This document shows, one piece after another, positions 33,526 through 43,146 of a stretch of DNA of 64,000 nt; position 1 is the first letter of the stretch; each line of letters opens with the position of its first letter. The position numbers and the translations under genes are program-made. This DNA is from Plantibacter sp. VKM Ac-2880 (GTDB lineage: Bacteria > Actinomycetota > Actinomycetes > Actinomycetales > Microbacteriaceae), in assembly GCF_015351235.1 (NCBI RefSeq), contig NZ_JADKSJ010000003.1:43899-107898 (forward strand), given 5' to 3'. The notes beneath the pieces were generated by a model. It ran no database searches and was not told where the DNA came from. It was given only the letters and a program-made list of their open reading frames with translations.

Positions 33526-35055
33526 TCAGTCATTGCTGAGTCCCGTGTGTTCGGCGATATCTGCGGCGGCGGCTCTGGAGGTCACGTTCAGCTTGCGGTA
33601 GAGCCGACGGAGGGCACCTTTCACGGTATTGGTGCTCACGAACAGTTCGTCGGCGATCTGGGCGATGGTTTTCCCTGTCGGGAGTTGCGACAAGATCTCG
33701 CGCTCGCGTTTCGACAGTGAGGAAACGATCGGGGGGAGGCCGACGATCGCAGATCTTCCGACGCGGAGCTGTCCTTCGGGAGCGAGGCCCTGGGTGAGTT
33801 CCTGGAAGTGCTCTGGCGTGATGTGGTCGTAAGCGGAGTAGAGCCGTTCCTGGTCAATGAGCACGCGTGCGATGCCGAACTGGTGCGCTGCAACGGCGGG
33901 TCGCCGCAGACCGAGGGCCGCAGCGGCGGTGATGGTGAGGGCTACCGCTCGAGGTCGTGGAGGGGCCTCGAAGTGAGTTGCGGCCTTCGCGACTTCAGTG
34001 GCGTCGCGGAAGTTCCCGCGTCGATACTCGAAGCTCGCGGCAAGGGCATGTTCGCCCGGACGGCCGGGGATCATGTTGTCGATGGGATACCCCAGCCGGA
34101 GTCGCGCGGCTCGGAGCGCGAAGCGATGCAATCCGCCACTGGAGAGCGCGGCGGGCCGCCGGTCGAGTTCGGCGGCGATCTCAGCCTCGAGCAGGGTTCG
34201 CTCTGCCGTGGTACTGGCATGCCAGGATCTCACCCAGAGTGCAGCGGACCAGTATTCGCCAATTGGGTAGGCGCTCATTCTCGCCAGCTCGACTGAAGAC
34301 TTGAGGACCTCCCGGCGGTCCAAGTGGATCAGCGCCGCCGCAAGGTGACTCACAGCTTCGTAGCGCGGGTCTGGGGTGCCGATCGTCCAAGCGCGTTGGA
34401 GCCACTGCTCGGCAGTGGTCAGCCAACCGCACCGAGAGTGATGCCAGGCCAGCTGCCCTGCAGAGCGTCGAGCTATCTGGGGTTGCTTCGACGCCATCCC
34501 AAGTCGGTAGGCCTCTTCATATTCGAACTGGACATCGAGCCCGACCTCGTCGGCGATCTCCAGCGAACTTCCCCACTGCAGGGCCAGATGGGGGAGGTCC
34601 ATACGGATCGCCGCGACCTCGGCGCTTGGCGCGTTCGTGAGCCTCCGGCGAGCTTCCGTTGCGGTATCGACGGCCCGGCGGAAGTCTCCCGAAGTGCGCG
34701 CGGTCGCCGACGTCGACGTCAGGACTGCCAGCTGTTGCTGTAAGGACCCGCTTCGCAGTGCCTGGTTTACGATCGTGGGATCAGTGACGAACCGGTCCGG
34801 GTCCTCGCCATCGATGAGATGTTGGAGATACTCCGCAGCAAGAATAAAGGCGGCGTCATCGAGAAACACCTCGCCAGGGAGAGCCCGCATGGCTGCCAAC
34901 AGATGGGCAGGTTCGCTCGATGAGTACCGATCCCAGTGCTGCTGAACAATCGTCAACGCAGTCTGTGTGTCGCCCTGATTTATCTCCCGCTGAACGGCCT
35001 CGCGAAGCTGCGCCGCTGGCACACGCCCCACCGCATTCGTATTTCCAATCGACAT
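33526..35055 (-). CDS. LuxR-family regulator 2 (long, repeat-containing)
   Basis: From the ATG at 35055 (GGAG 7 nt upstream) the product is 509 residues, close to the 500 of regulator 1. The C-terminus holds the LuxR HTH (LSKREREILSQLPTG; IADELFVSTNTVKGALRRLY). The remainder is TPR-like helical sequence without a Walker motif. It diverges from surface gene 2, mirroring locus 1. The frame is open to 35379 but that extension is low-complexity, so I reject it. Confidence 0.85.
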   Translation of the reverse strand: MSIGNTNAVGRVPAAQLREAVQREINQGDTQTALTIVQQHWDRYSSSEPAHLLAAMRALPGEVFLDDAAFILAAEYLQHLIDGEDPDRFVTDPTIVNQALRSGSLQQQLAVLTSTSATARTSGDFRRAVDTATEARRRLTNAPSAEVAAIRMDLPHLALQWGSSLEIADEVGLDVQFEYEEAYRLGMASKQPQIARRSAGQLAWHHSRCGWLTTAEQWLQRAWTIGTPDPRYEAVSHLAAALIHLDRREVLKSSVELARMSAYPIGEYWSAALWVRSWHASTTAERTLLEAEIAAELDRRPAALSSGGLHRFALRAARLRLGYPIDNMIPGRPGEHALAASFEYRRGNFRDATEVAKAATHFEAPPRPRAVALTITAAAALGLRRPAVAAHQFGIARVLIDQERLYSAYDHITPEHFQELTQGLAPEGQLRVGRSAIVGLPPIVSSLSKREREILSQLPTGKTIAQIADELFVSTNTVKGALRRLYRKLNVTSRAAAADIAEHTGLSND

Positions 35056-35429
35056 TGTTCGTCTCCAGGATTCGGACCGAGAGACCCCAGAGGACAGATA
35101 TGGCTCACGCATGGCACGACGCACGGCCGGGTGAACTTGGTGCCAAAGGAAGCGGGGGCTGGGGTTCCTTCGAGACGTCGAGACGCTTGCTGCACAAGCT
35201 AAACGACGCCTGAGTATGCGCCGCGTCCTACCCGTTGCGCTACCACCATTCACTCCACCACCCCGAAAACCGACGATATTGGGGGGCATCGAGGGGCCAG
35301 TGGGTACAAGTAGGGGTTCATTTTCCCGGATGCGGTTGCTGCTGGGAGCCGGCTTGGAGATGCTCAAAGCGCTTTGCAATCACAGCGCCCTGGTATATGC
35401 CACGCGCTCAGCCACTAAGGGGGACCTCC
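35056..35429 (+). promoter_or_regulatory. divergent control region of surface locus 2
   Basis: About 370 bp without a gene between LuxR regulator 2 and surface gene 2. It contains TTGGGGGGCAT (about 35280), sharing TGGGGGGCAT with the locus 1 region, and GTAGGGGTTCATTTTCCC. It presumably holds both promoters and the regulator's site. Confidence 0.45.
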
Positions 35430-38303
35430 ATGCGCATACGAATCGGGGAACGAGGTCGCTCACGCCGCCGCGTTCCCGGTACACGACGGCTGGTGCTTGG
35501 AACGAGTAGTCCGCGCCGCGGACTACTCGCGGCCGTCACGAGCATTGGACTGCTCGCCAGTGGTCTCACGGCGGTGTCCTTGCTTGCAGCGCCGACCGCT
35601 CCTGCCAGCGCGGCGCCCCCAACGGTGACCTGTACCACCGACGCGAACATCTTCAACACGGCCTACAACTCGACGACGGGCGGCACGCAGACAGTTGGCT
35701 CCAACGATGCTCACTGGGAGTCTTCAGGACCAACCGTTGTTCCCACTGGGGTGAACTACGGAGCACAGCTGCCACCCGCGACGACTGTGTTTAACCCCGC
35801 CGTAGTGGTCGGCCAAGTCACCGGCCCATCGCCGACAGATCCGAATGGTGGCGATGGTAGTCACTGGGCGCAGAGCCCGTACGGCAACGCCGACTGGATC
35901 GCTGAAACGGCCGGCGCCAATGGTGTAAACCAAGGATCCTTCCAAGGCGTTTGGTACTACCGGTACCAGTTCATCCTTGACCCGGCGGTGGACCCGGCGG
36001 CGTTCGCACTCCAGATGGACTTCCTTGCCGACAACTCCGTGCAGGGGGTCTTCGTCAACAACGTTGATCAGGGCTACCATCAGGCACCGTACGAACCGGC
36101 ACCTCCCTTGGGTGCTAGCCAGTCGAACGAATTTGGTTACCTCGGATTCACGCAAGTCAACGCTGCGAGTACCTCGCTCAGCCAGAACTGGCAGGCGGGG
36201 TTGAACACCATCACCATCCAGGTCAACAGCGGTCCGGCCTACGAAGGGTTCCTGGCCCAGGTCCGACCGAGTGCCGTCTGCCCGACGCTGTCGGCAACGA
36301 AGACACTGGACTCGGATCGCGTGGTTGACACGGACCAGTTCACGATGCAGATCCGCGCCGGCAGCGTCACCGGCCCCATCGTAAACGACACGCTCGCCTC
36401 GACCACGACTGGGACCGGCTCGACCGTCACCCCAGGAACCGGAACGACTGGCGGCTATTCCTTCACCCCGGGCACGGAGTACTTCATCACAGAGGACCCT
36501 GCCGGGACCACGAATCTTGCGCAGTACGCAGCGACCGTCACCTGTACAGATAGCGCGGGCATTCAGCCGAACCTCCCCACAGACGCATCGCTGGGAGCCG
36601 GATTGGCGATCACACCCGTACGCGGCTCGAACGTGAGTTGTACGGTGACCAATGCTTTCGCGCCAGCTCCCGCATATACGGTCGCGAAGTCGGCCTCAGT
36701 TCCACGGGCGAACCCCGGTGATGTTGTCACGTACACGGTGACGGTGACGAACACCGGCAACGTCGACTACACGGCAGCAAGCCCAGCAGCCTTCACTGAC
36801 GACCTGACCGCTGTCCTGGATGACGCGACCTACAACGGTGATGCCGCTGGTGGTGCCACGGTGAGCGGTTCGACATTGTCTTGGTCAGGGCCGCTCGCGC
36901 TTGGAGAGACAAAGACCGTCACCTATTCGGTGACGGTGGACAACCCGGACAACGGTGACCACAACCTCGGTAACACGGTTACGCCCGCCGGTCCAGGTGG
37001 TAGCTGTGACCCGGCTGGTGCGTGTGTCACGAATACGCCGATCCAGTCGTACTCGACGACGAAGACGGCGGACCGGACCGAGGTTGTGCCCGGCGACACG
37101 ATCACGTACACGATCACGGTGACCAACACGGGCCAGGCGGAGTACACCGCTGACGCGCCCGCGACGTTCACCGACGATTTGTCCGGTGTGCTCGACGACG
37201 CGACGTACAACGACGACGCGAGCAGTGGTGCCAACTACACGGCGCCGACACTGTCGTGGTCCGGGCCGTTGGCTGTGGGAGCAACCGTCACGGTCACCTA
37301 CTCGGTGACGGTCAACGATCCCGACACGGGTGACAAGATCCTCCCGAACGCCGTTGTGACGAGCACCGGTGGGAACTGCCCGCCTGGGTCCACGGACCCG
37401 GCGTGCATCGTGGAGATCCCTGCGCGGGCGTACACGGTGGCGAAGTCGGTCGATCAGACCACGGTCGATCAGAACGGAACGATCACCTACACCGTCACGG
37501 TGACCAACACCGGCAAGGTGGCCTACACGGACGAACGGCCGGCATCGTTCGATGACGACCTCTCGGGCGTGCTCGATGACGCCACGTACAACGATGACGC
37601 CAGCAATGGTGCCACCGTTGATGGTGTGACGCTGTCGTGGTCCGGTCCGCTGGATGTCGGGGCTACGGTGAACGTCGCCTATTCGGTCACGGTCAACAAT
37701 CCCGACACCGGCGACAAGGTGCTGAACAACTTCGTGCGTCCCACCGTCCCGGGCGGAACTTGCGCGACTGAGGGCGGCTGCGCCACGAGCACCCCGGTGC
37801 GCTCCCTCGAGGTCAGCAAGACGGTCGACAGCACGAACACCGCACCGGGGAAGAAGCTGACGTACACGATCACGATCACGAACACGGGTGCTGCGGACTA
37901 CACCACCGCATCACCGGCTACGTTCACCGACGACCTGTCGGCGGTGCTCGACGATGCCAGCTACAACGGTGACGCGAACGGCGGCGCCACCTACGCCACC
38001 CCAGTGGTCTCTTGGCGGGGTGCGCTCGCCGTCGGGGCAGCTCAGGTTGTGACGTACTCGGTGACCGTCAACAACCCGGACACCGGTGACCACGTGCTCC
38101 GTAACGCGGTCGTCTCCCCGGGGAGCAACTGCCTCGTGGGTTCCTCGGATCCCGCCTGCTCGGTGACCACGAAGGTGCCCAAGCAGCCGCTGGCGTCCAC
38201 CGGTGTCGGTGCCTGGCTCGGTGTTGCGGGGATCGGCGCGCTCATCGCGATCCTGATGGGTCTTGGAGCGACGTTCATCCGTCGCCGTGAGATCACCGAA
38301 TAA
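35430..38303 (+). CDS. LASTG-anchored repeat surface protein 2
   Basis: 957 residues from the ATG at 35430 (AAGGGGGA upstream). A long basic signal peptide is cleaved near PASAA. A jelly-roll-like domain follows (residues about 55-285; WYYRYQFILDP, NTITIQVNSG), then an SpaA-like segment. Four repeats of about 125 residues open with a (T/V)AKSVD-type strand and contain VTVTNTG and F(T/D)DDL(S/T)(A/G)VLDDATYN. The C-terminus is LASTG, a helix and RRREITE. Probably a wall-anchored adhesin, paralogous in design to surface protein 1. Confidence 0.88.
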   Translation: MRIRIGERGRSRRRVPGTRRLVLGTSSPRRGLLAAVTSIGLLASGLTAVSLLAAPTAPASAAPPTVTCTTDANIFNTAYNSTTGGTQTVGSNDAHWESSGPTVVPTGVNYGAQLPPATTVFNPAVVVGQVTGPSPTDPNGGDGSHWAQSPYGNADWIAETAGANGVNQGSFQGVWYYRYQFILDPAVDPAAFALQMDFLADNSVQGVFVNNVDQGYHQAPYEPAPPLGASQSNEFGYLGFTQVNAASTSLSQNWQAGLNTITIQVNSGPAYEGFLAQVRPSAVCPTLSATKTLDSDRVVDTDQFTMQIRAGSVTGPIVNDTLASTTTGTGSTVTPGTGTTGGYSFTPGTEYFITEDPAGTTNLAQYAATVTCTDSAGIQPNLPTDASLGAGLAITPVRGSNVSCTVTNAFAPAPAYTVAKSASVPRANPGDVVTYTVTVTNTGNVDYTAASPAAFTDDLTAVLDDATYNGDAAGGATVSGSTLSWSGPLALGETKTVTYSVTVDNPDNGDHNLGNTVTPAGPGGSCDPAGACVTNTPIQSYSTTKTADRTEVVPGDTITYTITVTNTGQAEYTADAPATFTDDLSGVLDDATYNDDASSGANYTAPTLSWSGPLAVGATVTVTYSVTVNDPDTGDKILPNAVVTSTGGNCPPGSTDPACIVEIPARAYTVAKSVDQTTVDQNGTITYTVTVTNTGKVAYTDERPASFDDDLSGVLDDATYNDDASNGATVDGVTLSWSGPLDVGATVNVAYSVTVNNPDTGDKVLNNFVRPTVPGGTCATEGGCATSTPVRSLEVSKTVDSTNTAPGKKLTYTITITNTGAADYTTASPATFTDDLSAVLDDASYNGDANGGATYATPVVSWRGALAVGAAQVVTYSVTVNNPDTGDHVLRNAVVSPGSNCLVGSSDPACSVTTKVPKQPLASTGVGAWLGVAGIGALIAILMGLGATFIRRREITE

Positions 38304-38323
38304 CCGATCACCGAAGCGATACC

Positions 38324-38358
38324 GGACGGGCCAGCGGACATTCGCCGCTGGCCCGTCC
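38324..38358 (+). terminator. strong hairpin after surface gene 2
   Basis: GGACGGGCCAGCGG and CCGCTGGCCCGTCC form a perfect 14 bp stem with a 7 nt loop, 20 bp after the surface gene stop. No U tract is present; it may partly terminate or protect the surface mRNA. Confidence 0.7.
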
Positions 38359-38376
38359 TGCTCCCCAGAGAACCCC

Positions 38377-38727
38377 ATGAACACTCGCACCAGAGCCGCG
38401 TTCGCCGCCGCGCTCATCACCCTCGTGCCCGGGACTTCATCCCTGGCCGTTGCACCCTCCCCACCCATACCGGTAACCCTCATCAGCGAATGGGTCGCCG
38501 ATTCCGGCGACACGATCACCGACATCGATGATCGCCCAGGTAGGCCCAGCACTGACGATCCAATGCGAACACCCACCACTCCATCCGTATTGCCCTGGAC
38601 CTTCGGTCTCGCCGGCCTGATCATGGCCGCCAGCACCGCGGGGGTCCTTCTTGGCCGGCTCCGGCGCCGGTATGCACCAGCAACGACCCCAGCAGCAACC
38701 TTGAGGACAGAAACGGACGACGAATGA
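38377..38727 (+). CDS. small exported, C-terminally anchored protein
   Basis: 116 residues with a signal peptide (AAFAAALITLVPGTSSLA) and a Pro/Thr-rich linker. A C-terminal membrane helix (LPWTFGLAGLIMAASTAGVLL) ends in an RLRRRY stop-transfer. It occupies the position of the locus 1 lipoprotein but is not obviously homologous. The stop overlaps the next ATG, so it is coupled to the regulator genes. Confidence 0.7.
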   Translation: MNTRTRAAFAAALITLVPGTSSLAVAPSPPIPVTLISEWVADSGDTITDIDDRPGRPSTDDPMRTPTTPSVLPWTFGLAGLIMAASTAGVLLGRLRRRYAPATTPAATLRTETDDE

Positions 38728-39239
38728 CGCTCCACGACACCCCCGACCTCACCACGCTGGACTCCACGCTCGCCCGAGAACTCGTCATCGATGTACTGCG
38801 CGCTGCGGGACGACACGAGGAGCAGTCACATGGCGCAGCCCGGCGGGTCGCATTCCGGACCACTCGGTACCTCATCGAGGGCGCCACCCGTGCGGGCCTG
38901 CCGGCGAACGCGATCGCTGACGCGCTCGACGTGAAGCCGGGCACCCTTCGCACCCGCCTCGGAGTAGATGGGCTCGTCGAACCCAGCTTGTTCGCCAAGT
39001 TCGCGCACGTCACCGTCCGCGAGCTCGAGTTGTGGCGGACGTCAGGACAGATCGAACTTGCCGGCCCTGATCCTGGCGGAGTAATCGGCTACCACGCGTC
39101 AGAGTTGATCGCTGCCCTGGTCCGGTACTCGCTCCTCACCAAACCAACCCGGACTGCTTCCGAGGACCTCGCCGCGGCCGCGCTGTTCAAACCAAGCCGA
39201 GACGACCCGCCCACGATCAGACACGTCAGCGGACTGTGA
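38724..39239 (+). CDS. hypothetical protein with HTH-like helix pair
   Basis: 171 residues; GLPANAIADALDVKPGTLRTRL (residues about 57-78) looks like a helix-turn-helix, followed by ITVREL-like VTVRELELWR. No known family. Coupled on both sides by 4 bp overlaps (38724 and 39236). Likely a DNA-binding accessory regulator of surface locus 2. Confidence 0.65.
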   Translation: MTLHDTPDLTTLDSTLARELVIDVLRAAGRHEEQSHGAARRVAFRTTRYLIEGATRAGLPANAIADALDVKPGTLRTRLGVDGLVEPSLFAKFAHVTVRELELWRTSGQIELAGPDPGGVIGYHASELIAALVRYSLLTKPTRTASEDLAAAALFKPSRDDPPTIRHVSGL

Positions 39240-39865
39240 CTATGCCCGCCGAATCTCCACTGAGACGCATGAAGGACCCCCGGTTCACGGCGCTGCCACG
39301 CACCCATGCCCGATACTGGCGAACCGCAGCCAATCTCTCAGCAGCAGCGGTTCATCTCGCCTCTGAAACACCTTCCACGCACATCACCGTCGGCGACATC
39401 GTCAAACGGGCAGGTGTCAACCGCTCCACCTTTTACGCCCACACCGAAAACCCGACCACCCTCCTGAACGCGGCGATGACCGCAGCCCTATCCAGAACCG
39501 AGGAAACCGGAGGTGCCAGCGCAAGCTCGACGAGGGATGCACTCCAACGGGCGGTTGTCTCGGCCATCGGCCACGTCAACACCCACCTCCTCGTGTATCG
39601 GACCGCGCTCACCGATCCCGCCGCCTCCGGCGCACTCTTCCACAGTCTTGGGGAGTACCTCACCTCGAGAATCAGAACAGCACACCCTCCGACACGTGCC
39701 GAAGCCGCCGCCGCCATAGCGGCAGTGGTGTGCGACGTCATCCGACGAGAAGTGACACGAAGCGAAGTGGACCTACAGGCCACGATGGCGGTACTCGATG
39801 CAGTACTCAACCTCAACCCGACGCAGCAAACGATCGAAACGCGCGAGCCTTCCGATAACGAGTAA
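39236..39865 (+). CDS. TetR-like regulator of surface locus 2
   Basis: The HTH HITVGDIVKRAGVNRSTFYAH followed by TENPTTLLNAAM matches the locus 1 regulator (INRSTFYAH TPNPTAFLRAAM). The C-terminal domain is helical, as in TetR ligand domains. The GTG at 39236 overlaps the preceding stop; an ATG at 39242 is an alternative. Unlike its locus 1 homologue it ends without the second DNA-binding module. Confidence 0.8.
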   Translation: MTMPAESPLRRMKDPRFTALPRTHARYWRTAANLSAAAVHLASETPSTHITVGDIVKRAGVNRSTFYAHTENPTTLLNAAMTAALSRTEETGGASASSTRDALQRAVVSAIGHVNTHLLVYRTALTDPAASGALFHSLGEYLTSRIRTAHPPTRAEAAAAIAAVVCDVIRREVTRSEVDLQATMAVLDAVLNLNPTQQTIETREPSDNE

Positions 39866-40017
39866 AGAAAGACAATATGTGTCGGATTTGTAAGTTTGCG
39901 GAAGTGGCAAGTGTTGCTCGGATCCGCGTCATGAATCGCATATCGGAAGCTCTCTTAGGTAGACGTCTCAGCCCCCGCCCCACCTGGAGAACTACCGTGT
40001 CATCAACTCCGCCATCG

Positions 40018-40179
40018 ATGCTGTCAGCAATACCTCACTTCGAAATACTGCCCACGAAACGTACAGCGGGCATTGTTCGCTTGCGGTGCTGGTGCAACAT
40101 CGACGCCAACCATTCCTACGCCGAATGGCTCGATTCCGGCCGACCGTGCGTCTATGGGAAGGTCCTCTCCGTTGACTGA
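40018..40179 (+). CDS. small CWC-motif protein
   Basis: About 53 residues from the ATG at 40018: HFEILPTKRTAGIVRLRCWC, then SYAEWLDSGRPC. It is similar to the protein at 45865-46104 (HFEI, a PKR segment, PCWC, TYEEW). Three cysteines and aromatic residues suggest a tiny metal-binding or redox fold. No known family. Confidence 0.5.
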   Translation: MLSAIPHFEILPTKRTAGIVRLRCWCNIDANHSYAEWLDSGRPCVYGKVLSVD

Positions 40180-40195
40180 CCTGCATCGATCGGCG

Positions 40196-40390
40196 ATGGA
40201 TCGGAATCCGCATCGCATGATGGCGTTCTGGAGATCTGCAGTTGATCATCTGCTGATACGGCCGTTCGCGCTTATCGGGGTGCTTATCGGTGGTGTCTTT
40301 GCAGTGATCATGATCGCAGTCACCGGAGGCTTCGCTCTTCTTGTACTCTTCGCCGTGGCGGGACTTACCTTGGTGGGGCTTGTCGAATGA
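40196..40390 (+). CDS. small membrane protein (64 aa)
   Basis: Starts MDRNPHRMMAFWRSAVDHLL and continues into two closely spaced hydrophobic stretches (FALIGVLIGGVFAVIMIAV and FALLVLFAVAGLTLVGLV). Protein-like and positioned 16 bp after the CWC gene. Function unknown. Confidence 0.5.
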   Translation: MDRNPHRMMAFWRSAVDHLLIRPFALIGVLIGGVFAVIMIAVTGGFALLVLFAVAGLTLVGLVE

Positions 40391-40517
40391 TGCGCATACC
40401 GAACTCATTGAACACAAGTCTGTGGAATGCTCCGTCTCCACGCGCACTGCTCGTGGTGCAGGCTCGCCTGCTTTGGAGGTGGGTAGGCTCGGCGGTGAAC
40501 GTAATGCCGACCCGAAC

Positions 40518-40709
40518 ATGATGATCTGTGCGCTGTCGGTGGTCATTGGGGTGATGGCTCTTGTCGGGACGCTGATGATGGTTGCGGCTCGCCCGCGCAC
40601 GTGGCGAGCTACTCGGCTGCCGATCGGGCACGCGAGAGTTGACAGAGATGTGCACACGAGTCGACCCGCAGCGGGGACGGACCGTCCTGAGCGGGAGATT
40701 TGCAGCTGA
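40518..40709 (+). CDS. small membrane protein (63 aa)
   Basis: The ATG at 40518 gives MMICALSVVIGVMALVGTLM, one hydrophobic helix, and a basic polar tail (RPRTWRATRLPIGHARVDRD). The frame extends upstream to 40341 without a better start. Function unknown. Confidence 0.4.
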   Translation: MMICALSVVIGVMALVGTLMMVAARPRTWRATRLPIGHARVDRDVHTSRPAAGTDRPEREICS

Positions 40710-40851
40710 AACTCTCAACAACGAAAGCCGTCCCCGATGTGCAGGAATGCAAGGCCGGCGATCGTTTCCGTCCGATCACACTCGCGCCTCCCTCGTGCGA
40801 AGGGAGCTTTCGTCCGGTCAGCTGTTCTATCCGTCTCACCGAAGGGGAGCG

Positions 40852-41238
40852 ATGACTTCCACAGCACGACAACGTTCCCGAGATGCCGCGAGGCGTGCGC
40901 TTCGAGTCGCGGTGGAACAAGACTTCCTCGACAGCTTCGAGGCGCCGGTTGGAACGCTACAGCTTGCGCGGCGATTGGGCGTGAGACTCACCTCCATTCA
41001 ATCCAGTATTCGCCGAGGCCAGCTGATCGCTGAGCTCGTCGGCGGACGCTGGCAGATCGACGTGGAGACAAACCGGGACTACATTCTCGACCACATGCCT
41101 AAAAGGCCACAGCGCCCGGGCGCGCCCGAACAGGCCGCGGAACGCCCCCCGACGTGGTCTTCTCCGTCACGCTCACCCCGACCTCCTCGAAGCTCCTCGA
41201 ACGGGCCGGTGTTTCCGCGCTGGAAGCCCCACAACTGA
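40852..41238 (+). CDS. small DNA-binding protein, stand-alone form
   Basis: Starts at the ATG at 40852 behind GAAGGGGAG. Residues 10-75 (RRALRVAVEQDFLDSFEAP; LARRLGVRLTSIQSSIRRGQ; GRWQIDVETNRDYI) align along their length with the C-terminal module of the fused regulator at 20201-21250. The predicted HTH is LQLARRLGVRLTSIQSSIRR. The tail is Pro/Arg/Ser-rich. This is the last gene of surface locus 2 and probably a regulator. Confidence 0.75.
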   Translation: MTSTARQRSRDAARRALRVAVEQDFLDSFEAPVGTLQLARRLGVRLTSIQSSIRRGQLIAELVGGRWQIDVETNRDYILDHMPKRPQRPGAPEQAAERPPTWSSPSRSPRPPRSSSNGPVFPRWKPHN

Positions 41239-41263
41239 TCGAAGACAGCCTCCGGACCGCCCT

Positions 41264-42438
41264 CTAGACGCCGACGCGGAGGGCTTCGACGGGGTTCATT
41301 CGCGCCGCCTTCACAGCTGGGTAGGTGCCGAAGAAGACTCCGATAAAGATTGACAGTCCGGCGGCGAGCGCGACGGTGCGCCCGTCGACGATTGGCATGA
41401 CGCCGTTGATGGGGAACAGGCTCGCGAGGAGTGCGACTCCGATTCCGAGTACACCGCCGACGATGCTGAGTCCCATTGCTTCGAGGACGAACTGGCCTGC
41501 GAGGGAGGCGGGTTGGGCGCCGAGTGCCTTTCTGATCCCGATCTCGCGGGTGCGTTCTCGGACGGTTAGGAGCATGACGTTCGTGACGCCGATTCCGCCG
41601 ACGAGCAGGCTGATGGATGCGATGCTGGAAAGGAGACTATTGAGGCTCTCTTGGGCTCCGCCGAGCATCTCGCGGAGCTCGTCTGACGATGAGAAGTATG
41701 GTTCGGGTTTGTTGCGGGCGGCAAGGATGGCTGTTGCTTGTGCTTTGGCCGTATTGACTGTTTGAGGGCTGGTCGCGCTCATGGCGATCGTTCCGAGGTC
41801 GTTGTAGCCGGTGAGGCTGGCTTGCACGCGGCTGATCGGTGCGTAGATGGCTCCGTCACCTCCTGCGAACTGCGTGTCGGCTGCGGTGGGTGCGAGGACT
41901 CCGACGATGCGTAGTGGGATGTCGGCTGCGATGATGGTCCTGCCCAGAGCAGATGTCCCGTCGGGGAAGAGTTTGGTTTGCAGTGTCGCGTCGATGACGG
42001 CCACGTCCGCTGGGTCGGAGTTTGTGAAGAGGCGGCCTCCGGTGAGGTGGGCGTTGGTGATGGTGAAGTAGTCGGGTGTGGTGCCGGTCATTAGCGGTGA
42101 GGCCGATGCTGTGCCTGCGACGGCTTTCGTTTCGGCGTTCACTGTCGGGGCTACGAGGTTGATGTCGGAGCCGAGCGGGTCGGAGGCGAGGGCGTCGGCA
42201 TCGGCCTGTGTGAGGGGTGAGGTCGTTGTGCCTTGTTCGTCGGACGCCGGGTAGAGCGAGATGGCGCTGGCCCCGAGTGATGCAATCTGTGCGTTGACTT
42301 GGGCGGTTGTTCCGTTGCCGACGGCGACGAGGGTGATGACCGAGCCGACGCCGATGACGACCATGAGCACGGTCAGGACGGATCGGGTGAGGTTGCCGCG
42401 CAGACTGCGAAGAGCTGCGGCGGTGAGGTCGAGGGGCC

Positions 42439-42442
<4 letters not shown>
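41264..42442 (-). CDS. MacB-like ABC transporter permease
   Basis: 392 residues with an N-terminal helix (LTVLMVVIGVGSVITLVAVG), a large extracytoplasmic MacB_PCD domain and three C-terminal helices forming the FtsX domain. The cytosolic loop has the hallmark VMLLTVRERTREIGIRKALGA. It ends AARMNPVEALRVGV, typical of the family. Last gene of an adaptor-ATPase-permease operon, with a 4 bp overlap to the ATPase gene. It likely exports a peptide, antibiotic or lipid; substrate unknown. Confidence 0.92.
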
Positions 42443-43142
<700 letters not shown>

Positions 43143-43146
<4 letters not shown>

